This document shows, one piece after another, positions 1 through 6,811 of a DNA stretch of 10,137 nt (the first letter of the stretch is position 1; each line of letters begins with the position of its first letter). The notes below the pieces were generated by a model. That model did not search any database and had not been told where the DNA came from. It saw only the letters and a list, made by a program, of their open reading frames with translations. Source of the stretch: Planctomycetota bacterium. Its GTDB lineage: Bacteria > Planctomycetota > Brocadiia > SM23-32. The translations under genes and the position numbers were made by a program. The stretch lies in assembly GCA_018334735.1 (NCBI GenBank), contig JAGXLK010000042.1, positions 1-10,137 of the forward strand, given 5' to 3'.

Positions 1-2144
1 TCCCAACCGCCTTCGCTCTGCACCGGGAATGGTTCCCAGTATTTGTCTTTCCCGGCCCGGGGAGGGTACGGGGCATCCGGCTTCAGGGCGCTGACCTGAA
101 TCTCAAGGTTCCCGCCGATATGCGGGAAAGCGACGCTTCCGACGGGGACCGGTTTTTTGAACGCGACCAGAATGTACTGGTGGCGCGAACGCCGCTCCGT
201 GGAATCGATGTACATCGGCCAACGGTCGGAATGGCGACGCTGGCCGGGCGGGTCACCCTGGAGGCGGAGGAGTCTCAAGAACTCCGCCCGTGGGTTGGCC
301 GGCACGCGTTCTTCGGGTTTTTCGGGCACTTCCTCCGGGTAACTCGGTATGCAATGGTCGTGGTCCACCATAGAGGCCGTGCTGGCGTTCTCAAGAAAAG
401 GAGCGGGACGGCTGAAAGACGTGTAGACTTTGTTCTCCCACGCAGCAAAGCCCCGCAGCCGCCCCGATCGATTCGCGCTTCCGTAGCGGAAAATCTGTTG
501 TATCCGGTGTCCGTCTTCAGGATCGAGTCGGAAGACTTTCCTCCGGGCCTCAATGAAGACGGCTTCTTTGCTCGCCGCCAGCTTGTGCGGTCCTGTCCAG
601 GGGCCGAAATCGTGCCGCCCCCAGAGTTTCTTGCCGCTGAGCTCGCATTCGATGAAAGCCACGCCGCCTTCCGCGCATCCGGCCCCGAAATACACTTTAT
701 CTCCCCGCGTCGTCCCGCAGTTGATACAGGCGTGATCCGCCAGCCATCCGTCCCGCCCCGAATGGCCCCGCAACCACGGAGTGCGATCCGAAAAATAGTT
801 GCCGATATTCGGATACGGGGTCATCTGGTAGCGCAGTTCAAGCGGAGGCGCGCTCAGCGATTCCCATTCGTAGCGTCCGGGTTTCACGCGAATTTCCTGA
901 TCGTCACGCAGATCCCACACTTCCGAATTTGATCCTTCCGCCCGCATCTGCTGTGCCACCAGATAGCGGACGTGATTTCCCTGTTCATCTTTGATTCGGA
1001 AACTCAGAAGGCCGTTTCGCGGAATTTCATGTTCGATTTCGAAGGGAGGCACGGACGCGCGTTGCATTTTCGGGACGGGCCGGTCTCCCAGATCTGCCAG
1101 CGCGTGGAATGCCTGAATCCGGGCGACCGCCTCGTTATCGTCGCGCTCCTGGGGCCGAATCTTCAGTATTTTGAGTTTAAGCGCTGTCGTTTCGACGGGT
1201 TTCAGGGCAATTTGATGGCCGGCACGGGTCTTTTTCACGTCCGGGGGACGCAACCGATCCCAGTCATCGTCCGGGGCCACGGCCGGATTGGCGGCGGGAT
1301 TTCCGGTGTAGATGTAGAGTTTGTAATCGACGGCGTTGCTCGAGAGAAAAATCCCATCGATTCTCCGGGCCTTGTCCCAGCTCAAGATGTAAAAAGAGGG
1401 ATTGATCTCGCTGACCGGTGCGCGCAGGATTTTGCCGGAGGTGCGCGAATGTTCCTCGGGATCCGGACGCGTATTGACCCAGGTCCGGCCCGCCGGAAGA
1501 GCGTTCGCGGACGATCCGAACGGCGCATCTTCGGCTGTCCCCACCGCGGCAGGCGTCAGAGTGTGAAGACGGTTCTTGAAAAACAGCCAGTGATCGAGCC
1601 GAGAACGTCCGTGGCGGCGGGTATCGGTGAAAAGAAACGCCCGGGTTTTCGTCTCCGGCGGAAAAGTGAACCATCGCAGTCCCTCGCGCTGTCGGCCGAG
1701 GTTCGCCTTTTCCCATTGACTTTCATCGTCAGGGTCAGGATCCCCCTTCACTCCTCCTTTCAGGTAACGGATTTCTCCGCCATTGCTCGACCAGCGAGGT
1801 GGAGAACTGACGACCATGGAACCCACCGTGGTTTGCTTCTTGAGAACGAGGAGATAATGCCCCGTGCGGCATCGTTGGAGGGCCCAACCTTCGCGCCGTC
1901 TGCTGAAACCCAGTGTCGTTTCGAGTTCCTCGGGGTTCGGTTTGACGGTCTCCCCGTCTTTAATTCCCCGGGTTTCTTCGCGATCAACCGCCCCCATACG
2001 GAACGCTCGCTCGAATAGGGTCTCATCGGCCCTGACAGCACTTGCCGCGAAAATCAGGACGAATGTTGTTATCGAGAAAGCGACCTGTCGGCTAAACCAC
2101 CAGCTTCTCGACGGGAGATGGTTCCTCAACATTTCGATTTCCAT
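1..2144 (-). CDS. Secreted multidomain protein with discoidin-like modules, FlgD-like Ig domain and beta-propeller (3' end outside window)
   Basis: Reading the minus strand from ATG at 2144 gives 714 codons with no stop before the window edge, so the C-terminus is missing. Residues 1-39 form a signal peptide: basic start, hydrophobic stretch ending VLIFAASAVRA, likely cleavage before DETL. An internal ATG at 2132 (residue 5), preceded by a weak GGAA, is an equally good start. About 145-200 (LRWFTFPPETKTRAFLF) and 250-335 (WDKARRIDGIFLSSNAVDYK) resemble galactose-binding/discoidin-like sandwiches. About 375-435 (LLSFRIKDEQGNHVRYLV, then PGRYEWE) resembles the FlgD-like Ig domain. About 455-580 has propeller-like blades (GDKVYFGAG, GKKLWGRHDFGP, RKVFRLDPEDG). 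About 650-714 starts another sandwich module. The start lies 22 bases after the upstream gene, so cotranscription is likely. Domain names are inferred from motif resemblance. A carbohydrate- or surface-related extracellular role is inference; no catalytic residues are recognised. Confidence 0.85.
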   Translation of the reverse strand, partial: MEIEMLRNHLPSRSWWFSRQVAFSITTFVLIFAASAVRADETLFERAFRMGAVDREETRGIKDGETVKPNPEELETTLGFSRRREGWALQRCRTGHYLLVLKKQTTVGSMVVSSPPRWSSNGGEIRYLKGGVKGDPDPDDESQWEKANLGRQREGLRWFTFPPETKTRAFLFTDTRRHGRSRLDHWLFFKNRLHTLTPAAVGTAEDAPFGSSANALPAGRTWVNTRPDPEEHSRTSGKILRAPVSEINPSFYILSWDKARRIDGIFLSSNAVDYKLYIYTGNPAANPAVAPDDDWDRLRPPDVKKTRAGHQIALKPVETTALKLKILKIRPQERDDNEAVARIQAFHALADLGDRPVPKMQRASVPPFEIEHEIPRNGLLSFRIKDEQGNHVRYLVAQQMRAEGSNSEVWDLRDDQEIRVKPGRYEWESLSAPPLELRYQMTPYPNIGNYFSDRTPWLRGHSGRDGWLADHACINCGTTRGDKVYFGAGCAEGGVAFIECELSGKKLWGRHDFGPWTGPHKLAASKEAVFIEARRKVFRLDPEDGHRIQQIFRYGSANRSGRLRGFAAWENKVYTSFSRPAPFLENASTASMVDHDHCIPSYPEEVPEKPEERVPANPRAEFLRLLRLQGDPPGQRRHSDRWPMYIDSTERRSRHQYILVAFKKPVPVGSVAFPHIGGNLEIQVSALKPDAPYPPRAGKDKYWEPFPVQSEGGW

Positions 2145-2166
2145 TGCATTCGGTGAATAAATTGAG

Positions 2167-5100
2167 TCATTTTTCGAACGTCAATTCGCCCCAGTTTCGG
2201 GGTTCGAGTTTGAGTTCGAACACTTCGTCGTTGACGATTCCCGTGTTGCGGTTGGACCAGTATTTTCGAAGCACCACGTCGGTTCCCGCGCGGTTGCTGA
2301 AAGTGACTCCGAAATCGCCTCGAATCGTCAGGCCGGGACGTGGTTTGAGCCCGAGAACATCAAGAGGCACGGCGGCTTCCACGACGTAGCTTCGTTTTTT
2401 TGTGGAGACCGCGATCCTGGCTTCGTCGACGGTCTGCACCGATTTCACTTCAAAATGATGGATGACACCGGAACTATAAACCACCGATTTGCCATCGCCA
2501 ACGGGCCCTTTCTCCCGGTAGATGACGGCTTGCGGCTCACCCTTGACTTTTCCGATGGCCAGGCGCAGATCTCCTTTGGCGGCGGAACGACGTTGCGGGT
2601 TGGCATCGGGGTTGGTGCCGAGTTGGAGGTCCACCGTATCGCCGCGCGAATAGAGGTTTTCGGGTAAGTTCGCATTGTTCTTCCAGGTTCCCGACCGGTC
2701 GTTCACTCTGCAGGCGAGATAGAGATTTTCCTGATCCCATCCCAGGGCCGTCTCGATGCGCGGGCCGCCGCGACTATGAACGTAGTAGCCCGCGAACCAG
2801 GCTTTTTCCCACTCATCGAGCTCTCCGTCAACTTTGGGAGTGACGCGGTGAACGTCGGTTTTTTTGACGCCGGCGAGTTTCTGTTTGCGTCGGCTGTAAA
2901 AGTTGCGGCTCTTTGCCACGCCGGCTTCGGTCTGTTTCAGGGAATCCCCGTCCAGCCGGCGGATGGAATTCAGTCCCGTCAATTCGATGATCCAGAACCC
3001 AGTTTTGCCGGCCTGAATGAAGGCCCGTCCATCGGTGGTGCCGGTGAAGAACCCGCCGAAATCTTCCCCACCCATTCCCGGCGGGCAATCGTCCATCAAA
3101 ACACCCGGTTCGGCTTTTTCCGGCCAGTTGACTCTGGCGGGATCGGCGGTGAACAGATTCGCCACGTAGAGGCCGTCGCGCGTAAACCCGTGCCACTCTC
3201 CGACGTTGGAATTGACCACGAAAACCTCTTCGTCTCCTTTCGTTTTCGCGCTGCCGATGAAGGCGAACGTGCCGCGCAGGAGCCCCGGTTCACCCTCGGG
3301 CGCCCGATGTGAGCCGTGCACCCCCGCCCAGGCGTTCGGGTAGGTCCAGAGCAAATTACCGCTATCGGCATCGAACGCTTTCAGTGGATTCGAATGCGAC
3401 ATGACCACTTCACCGTCCAGACTCGGCAGCACACTTCCCTGTCCTCCGCCGTAGTGGGCATCCGGGATCGGATGGGCGGCGCTCAGGTCGTATTTCGGCG
3501 CTTCGGTTTTGGTATAACCAGAGACGGGGAACTCCCAGATCGTGCCGTCTTTCATGGGGAAATAAGCGGTCAGGCTTCCGTTCACGCCGAGGTGTTGCCA
3601 CGCGCCGCGCATGCGAGTGCCGATGTCGCGGAACGACAGTTCCTCTTTCTGCACGTCGCCGTCCCCGTTTCGATCCGCCCAGGCAAAAACTTCACTGTCA
3701 GTGCGATCGGCGAAAAGCGCGTGTTTGCTGAACGGCATGAGGCGTTTCCCGCGGTGGGCGGAGAAACGCTGGCGCGCGTTGCCGACCACGGCCACCAGCT
3801 TAAAATCTCCGGGACCGCCACGACGGTAGACTTTTAACATGGAGAAATAGCGGTGCAGTCCCTGGGCCAGGTACCAGCGGCCCTTGGCTTTCACGTAGCG
3901 GCTGGAATGCGTCCGTTCCAGGGGGAATTGGACGTTGACCATGCTATCGGCGGCAATTTTGCCGAGACATTCGTCGCGTCCGGTCTTCGGGTTCACCCGC
4001 CACTCGCACATCTGGCCGACACCGACATAGGGATCGTCGGGTTTGAGCGCGCCGCCGTCGGCGCCGTAGTGTGAGGAACCGAAAAGCTCGCGCAGCAACT
4101 CGCCATCCGTTGTCCAGACCGACCAGCGTTTGGGTTTGTCCACGTGTTCGCCGATCCAGAGACGGCCTTTGGGTCCGACGGTGAGTCCGATCGGTCTCAG
4201 CAACGCCTCAGCGTCCCAGGGCCCGTGGGAAGCGCGGCGGCCTTTCTTCCCGATCTTTCGAATCAGTTTGCCATCGGGCGTGAAGATATGAACCTGATGC
4301 GTTTCGCCCCAGAGAGCCACATAAATTTCGCCATCGGGTCCGCAGGTGATACCTTTCGGGGCATCCAGACCGGAGATTACCTGCTTTGCGTTGCCGTCCT
4401 CTGGATTCCAGCGCAGGATTTTGTCCTCGCTTATGACCAGAATCGAACCGTCGGCAGTGTTCGCCATGCGGCCGGGCGATTTGACGGTAAATTCTTTCTC
4501 CAGTTTGCCGCTCTTGATGTCGACCCGGGCGAGGACATTTTGTGCGCTGAAACTCATGTATAATTTCTCGTCAATGCCGACGGTATCAGCGGGTGTGCCC
4601 GGTTTTTTGGCGCCGCCGAGTTTTGGGATCGGCAGATCGGCCGTGCCGGTGGCTGAAAATGCAGCCAACGACCCATCGTCCACTCTGGCGTGGAAGACGT
4701 TCATCCCGTGCGGGCCGGCGTAGACATCGTTTCCGTCGACGGTCAGCAGTTCGGTGCTGGCATAGCCGCGTCGCACGCCCCAGATTTTGTGGTAATTGTC
4801 AGGATTCACCGCGATGAGCTGGGTGCTGGCTTCGCCGCCCGACCAGCCCAGTATGACCCGGTTCCCCGCCGTGGCGGCGGCGATCGGAACGCCGTGATCG
4901 CCGCCCCAGTCGCTGTCCTTCTGGAAATTATTCCAGGGCGGAGTGCCGGCGTTGTGGTAGACGCCGCGGTAGACCAGGTGAAGATCGTCGTGGACCAGTC
5001 CTTTCCATTTGTACGTTCCGGGCACCACGGGTTTCCCGGGATCGAGTCCGGGTTTATCCTTCAGACCATCCCACATCACCGTATGTTCGCCGGCGGGGAA

Positions 5101-6057
5101 ATGCCGATCGCTCACAAGATTCCGGATCCGGTTCCCTTTCTCATCGTCGATGGCGATTGTAACGTAACCTTTTTCTTTCAGCTCAAAGGTAATCGGAATG
5201 TGGCCGGGAAGTCTTTTTTCCTCGATGAGACCTGCCCAGTCGACGACCGGCCGTCCGTCTTTCATTTCAACGGGGAACTCCCGGCCGTCGGCGAGTCGGA
5301 CGGGGGCGGGTTCGAGGTTTTTCTTTTTCGTAAAAACCCCTTTCCCCCACGATCCCGTGGCGCGGAAGGTGAAGATGCGGTCGGGCTTAGGCGCGTAGAG
5401 GTCGCCGACTTTCCAGGCTTTATCGAAACGCCCTTCCCAGGTTATTCGGCAGGTATCGCCCGCGCCGAGGGGTTTGCCGGTGCGGGTGAGGAGTTTCCAC
5501 GGGAGGGCAATTTCCTGGAAGTAACCATTGTTGTCTTCGACTTTCCGGAACGCCATCTTCGCGCCTTCTTTGAGCGCATCGGGAACGGTTCCCTCTTTCC
5601 CGCCCCGGCTGAAAGTGCCGTAGTAGATGTCCATAACCGGCTGACCTTTGCGGTCCTGCCAGGCGGTGACGTGGAGGTAGCGGTCTGTTTTGAGTCGGAC
5701 CTGAAAACAATCTCCGTTCCACCCTCGTCCGGCGGCTTTGGTGCGCTGGTTGTTCAGGGGATGAGGGTCACGGAACCGCGCGAGCACGTAGAGGTAGTCC
5801 GCATCATACATCGCGTGGACCCATGTGGCGGCCTCGTGTCGGTTCTTTTGCACGTTGGGACAGCCAAAAACGCCGCCGCTCAGGTCCCAATCGCCGGTTT
5901 TCCCATCTATTTTGACATTTTTAGGCGGAGGGACAATTCGGATCTGGCGGTTTTCGGTGGGAGTGGCACCGACGGGAGCCGCACCCCAAAAAAGTATGAC
6001 AAGACCTGCAACGAGGCCGACGCAATAAATTGCTTTTTTTCGACGAGCTATGTGCAT
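2167..6057 (-). CDS. Giant secreted protein: CBM9-like, FlgD-like Ig, NHL/PQQ-type propeller with EF-hand, C-terminal CBM9-like
   Basis: The ORF opens at ATG 6087 (1306 aa), but the internal ATG at 6057 is preferred (1296 aa): AAGAGG sits 6 bases upstream of it, nothing similar precedes 6087, and it gives a typical signal peptide (MHIARRKK then a hydrophobic run ending AAPVGA). Numbering from the longer start: 55-245 is a CBM9/DOMON-like domain (VKIDGKTGDWDLS, YLYVLARFRDP, YFQEIALPWKLL); 295-365 is FlgD-like Ig (VTIAIDDEKGNRIRNLV ... PGTYKW); about 385-780 and 830-1045 hold propeller repeats (GITCGPDGEIYVALWG, GLTVGPKGRLWIGE, AFDADSGNLLWTY). Residues 805-816 (D-R-N-G-D-G-D...E) match an EF-hand calcium loop at positions 1, 3, 5, 7 and 12. 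A second CBM9-like domain spans 1080-1300 (KVDGELDEWEKAWFAG, LYLACRVND). Probably exported to periplasm or surface and binds glycan. It may be a scaffold, sensor or lyase-like enzyme; no active site is recognised. Confidence 0.9.
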   Translation of the reverse strand: MHIARRKKAIYCVGLVAGLVILFWGAAPVGATPTENRQIRIVPPPKNVKIDGKTGDWDLSGGVFGCPNVQKNRHEAATWVHAMYDADYLYVLARFRDPHPLNNQRTKAAGRGWNGDCFQVRLKTDRYLHVTAWQDRKGQPVMDIYYGTFSRGGKEGTVPDALKEGAKMAFRKVEDNNGYFQEIALPWKLLTRTGKPLGAGDTCRITWEGRFDKAWKVGDLYAPKPDRIFTFRATGSWGKGVFTKKKNLEPAPVRLADGREFPVEMKDGRPVVDWAGLIEEKRLPGHIPITFELKEKGYVTIAIDDEKGNRIRNLVSDRHFPAGEHTVMWDGLKDKPGLDPGKPVVPGTYKWKGLVHDDLHLVYRGVYHNAGTPPWNNFQKDSDWGGDHGVPIAAATAGNRVILGWSGGEASTQLIAVNPDNYHKIWGVRRGYASTELLTVDGNDVYAGPHGMNVFHARVDDGSLAAFSATGTADLPIPKLGGAKKPGTPADTVGIDEKLYMSFSAQNVLARVDIKSGKLEKEFTVKSPGRMANTADGSILVISEDKILRWNPEDGNAKQVISGLDAPKGITCGPDGEIYVALWGETHQVHIFTPDGKLIRKIGKKGRRASHGPWDAEALLRPIGLTVGPKGRLWIGEHVDKPKRWSVWTTDGELLRELFGSSHYGADGGALKPDDPYVGVGQMCEWRVNPKTGRDECLGKIAADSMVNVQFPLERTHSSRYVKAKGRWYLAQGLHRYFSMLKVYRRGGPGDFKLVAVVGNARQRFSAHRGKRLMPFSKHALFADRTDSEVFAWADRNGDGDVQKEELSFRDIGTRMRGAWQHLGVNGSLTAYFPMKDGTIWEFPVSGYTKTEAPKYDLSAAHPIPDAHYGGGQGSVLPSLDGEVVMSHSNPLKAFDADSGNLLWTYPNAWAGVHGSHRAPEGEPGLLRGTFAFIGSAKTKGDEEVFVVNSNVGEWHGFTRDGLYVANLFTADPARVNWPEKAEPGVLMDDCPPGMGGEDFGGFFTGTTDGRAFIQAGKTGFWIIELTGLNSIRRLDGDSLKQTEAGVAKSRNFYSRRKQKLAGVKKTDVHRVTPKVDGELDEWEKAWFAGYYVHSRGGPRIETALGWDQENLYLACRVNDRSGTWKNNANLPENLYSRGDTVDLQLGTNPDANPQRRSAAKGDLRLAIGKVKGEPQAVIYREKGPVGDGKSVVYSSGVIHHFEVKSVQTVDEARIAVSTKKRSYVVEAAVPLDVLGLKPRPGLTIRGDFGVTFSNRAGTDVVLRKYWSNRNTGIVNDEVFELKLEPRNWGELTFEK

Positions 6058-6063
6058 GAAAGA

Positions 6064-6069
6064 CCTCTT
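6064..6069 (-). promoter_or_regulatory. Ribosome binding site deciding the start of the 1296-residue protein
   Basis: AAGAGG on the minus strand lies 6 bases before the ATG at 6057. The earlier in-frame ATG at 6087 has a pyrimidine-rich upstream context (GTCTTCCC) with no Shine-Dalgarno match. The motif overlaps the TAA stop (6068-6070) of a small upstream ORF, which would fit translational coupling. Confidence 0.55.
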
Positions 6070-6196
6070 ATAGTTGTTTTGCTTCATGGGAAGACGTATT
6101 TGCCCGAATTGTAGAGGGGCACGTATTTATCGATGTTGTCGCGGGCCGTTCTATTGAGGTGAACCCGGATTTGCTGAGTGAGCTTTCGAGCTGCAT
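6068..6196 (-). CDS. Candidate 42-residue upstream ORF in the leader of the large secreted protein
   Basis: This short minus-strand ORF starts at ATG 6196 and ends with TAA at 6068-6070. An AAGGA motif lies 8 bases before its ATG, better than most starts here. The peptide begins MQLESSLSKSGFTSIE and is rich in Ser and Thr. It shows no recognised domain, signal peptide or membrane segment. Its stop overlaps the AAGAGG ribosome binding site of the next gene, whose ATG is 10 bases further on, an arrangement typical of coupled leader ORFs. Against it, another frame over the same bases also looks protein-like, and length alone gives no support. It could be a chance ORF in a 5' UTR. Confidence 0.25.
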   Translation of the reverse strand: MQLESSLSKSGFTSIERPATTSINTCPSTIRANTSSHEAKQL

Positions 6197-6250
6197 ATCA
6201 GATTTCCTTTTTTGATATTCGGTGTTTTCAGCACTGACAGAGGCCCCCGA

Positions 6251-6266
6251 TCCCTCACGTGCGGGA
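6251..6266. promoter_or_regulatory. Operator-like palindrome around CACGTG
   Basis: TCCCTCACGTGCGGGA is a 16-base inverted repeat: TCCC/GGGA arms around a perfect CACGTG core, with one mismatched pair. It lies about 20-35 bases downstream of the predicted -10 element of the leftward promoter. A repressor bound there could block transcription, or the arms could be part of a small RNA hairpin. The half sequence ATCCCTCACGT recurs at 6420-6430 without the second arm. No regulator gene is in the window, so this is inference from symmetry and position. Confidence 0.3.
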
Positions 6267-6286
6267 AACCGGTCAATTGTTATATA

Positions 6287-6315
6287 AGTTTATGACACAA
6301 TACCGGCGGCGTCAA
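6287..6315 (-). promoter_or_regulatory. Predicted sigma70-type promoter for the secreted-protein operon
   Basis: On the minus strand TTGACG (6315-6310) is separated by exactly 17 bases from TAAACT (6292-6287). These match the -35 consensus at 5 of 6 positions and the -10 at 4 of 6. The element sits at an AT-rich patch (TTATATAA at 6280-6287) in otherwise GC-rich DNA. Transcription would start near 6280 and give a leader of about 220 bases before the ATG at 6057. Nothing comparable faces the other way. Promoter consensus in this lineage is unknown. Confidence 0.45.
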
Positions 6316-6448
6316 GGGAAATACGGCGCGGAGGACTTTGCGCTATAGACTATTTCGCGGTTTGGTGACCGTGGATTTGCTTGAGATGGCCCCCGATTTT
6401 CGAATGAAGCCGGACGCAAATCCCTCACGTTCTCTTTGGAAACGTATC

Positions 6449-6612
6449 AGGCTCTGTCTGAAAATGCGGATCTGGATTCGAGCGGCTGCATTTGCGGTCG
6501 GCTTTGTCCGCCTGCATCGGCTTATCTCCACTGGATAGGCCTGCTTCGGCGTCCGCGCCGACCACAAATTCGCTCGCTCTCGGTCCGACGACCGCATTCT
6601 CAGACAGAGCCT
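6449..6612. repeat. 164-base imperfect palindromic element with 21-base inverted ends (MITE/ERIC/REPIN-like)
   Basis: The left end (6449-6469) begins AGGCTCTGTCTGAAAATGC, and the right end (6592-6612) read on the minus strand begins AGGCTCTGTCTGAGAATGC. They match at 20 of 21 positions. Symmetry continues in weaker form inward: GCATTTGCGGTCGGC on the left versus GAATTTGTGGTCGGC on the right, and a centre near 6527-6541 (TATCTCCACTGGATA) that is itself nearly palindromic. The outer bases stop matching immediately beyond the 21-base ends. No target-site duplication is obvious and no transposase is encoded. The form fits a non-autonomous mobile element or an ERIC/REP-type dispersed repeat. Transcribed, it would fold into one long hairpin. 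Confidence 0.7.
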
Positions 6613-6683
6613 AGCCTCAACGATTCTGTAAGCCTGCAACTGCGCTTCTCGACCGCGTATCCCGCAGACTCGAGTTCAGCTAA

Positions 6684-6697
6684 GCCCGCCAGCGGGC
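6684..6697. repeat. Short perfect GC hairpin
   Basis: GCCCGC-CA-GCGGGC is a perfect inverted repeat, effectively a 5-pair stem with a 4-base loop. It lies about 115 bases downstream of the CapA stop codon. It is not followed by a T-run on the minus strand, so it is a poor intrinsic terminator. It may belong to a second small dispersed repeat. Confidence 0.3.
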
Positions 6698-6811
6698 GAA
6701 GGGGGACTTGAGGCGGACAAATGCCGGGAAATGCGAACACGTCTGGAAGTTCCAACAAACTCGACCAGTTCGCTTGCGGGTCCGGGCCTGCTCACAAATC
6801 CGCCGGGACTC

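Larger units (their letters stand above)
6088..6811. other. Gene-poor interval between two leftward operons
   Basis: About 720 bases without a convincing full-length gene. From right to left it contains the region after the frameshifted CapA gene with no clear intrinsic terminator (no stable hairpin followed by a T-run on the minus strand), a short GC hairpin (6684-6697), a 164-base imperfect palindrome (6449-6612), the promoter (6287-6315), an operator-like palindrome (6251-6266) and the leader with its small ORF. Short ORFs across the palindrome in both directions are by-products of the repeat and show no protein-family features. Confidence 0.6.

Noticed and set aside
120..932. A 270-codon plus-strand open frame
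   Set aside because: It is a shadow of the same minus-strand gene and shows no ribosome binding site or family motif.
972..2018. A 348-codon plus-strand open frame
   Set aside because: It lies fully antisense to the secreted-protein frame on the minus strand, which has a signal peptide, domain-like segments and continuity to the window edge. The plus translation has no recognisable family features.
4690..6114. A 474-codon plus-strand open frame
   Set aside because: It is antisense to the CBM9-like and Ig parts of the giant protein. Its long open length reflects GC-rich codon usage on the opposite strand.
6684..6697. Intrinsic terminator after the CapA operon
   Set aside because: The hairpin is short, 115 bases from the stop codon, and not followed by a T-run in the transcribed direction.
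6338..6711. Short ORFs on both strands across the palindromic element
   Set aside because: Their residues are dictated by the inverted repeat, they are Arg/Ser-rich low-information sequences, and none has a ribosome binding site.
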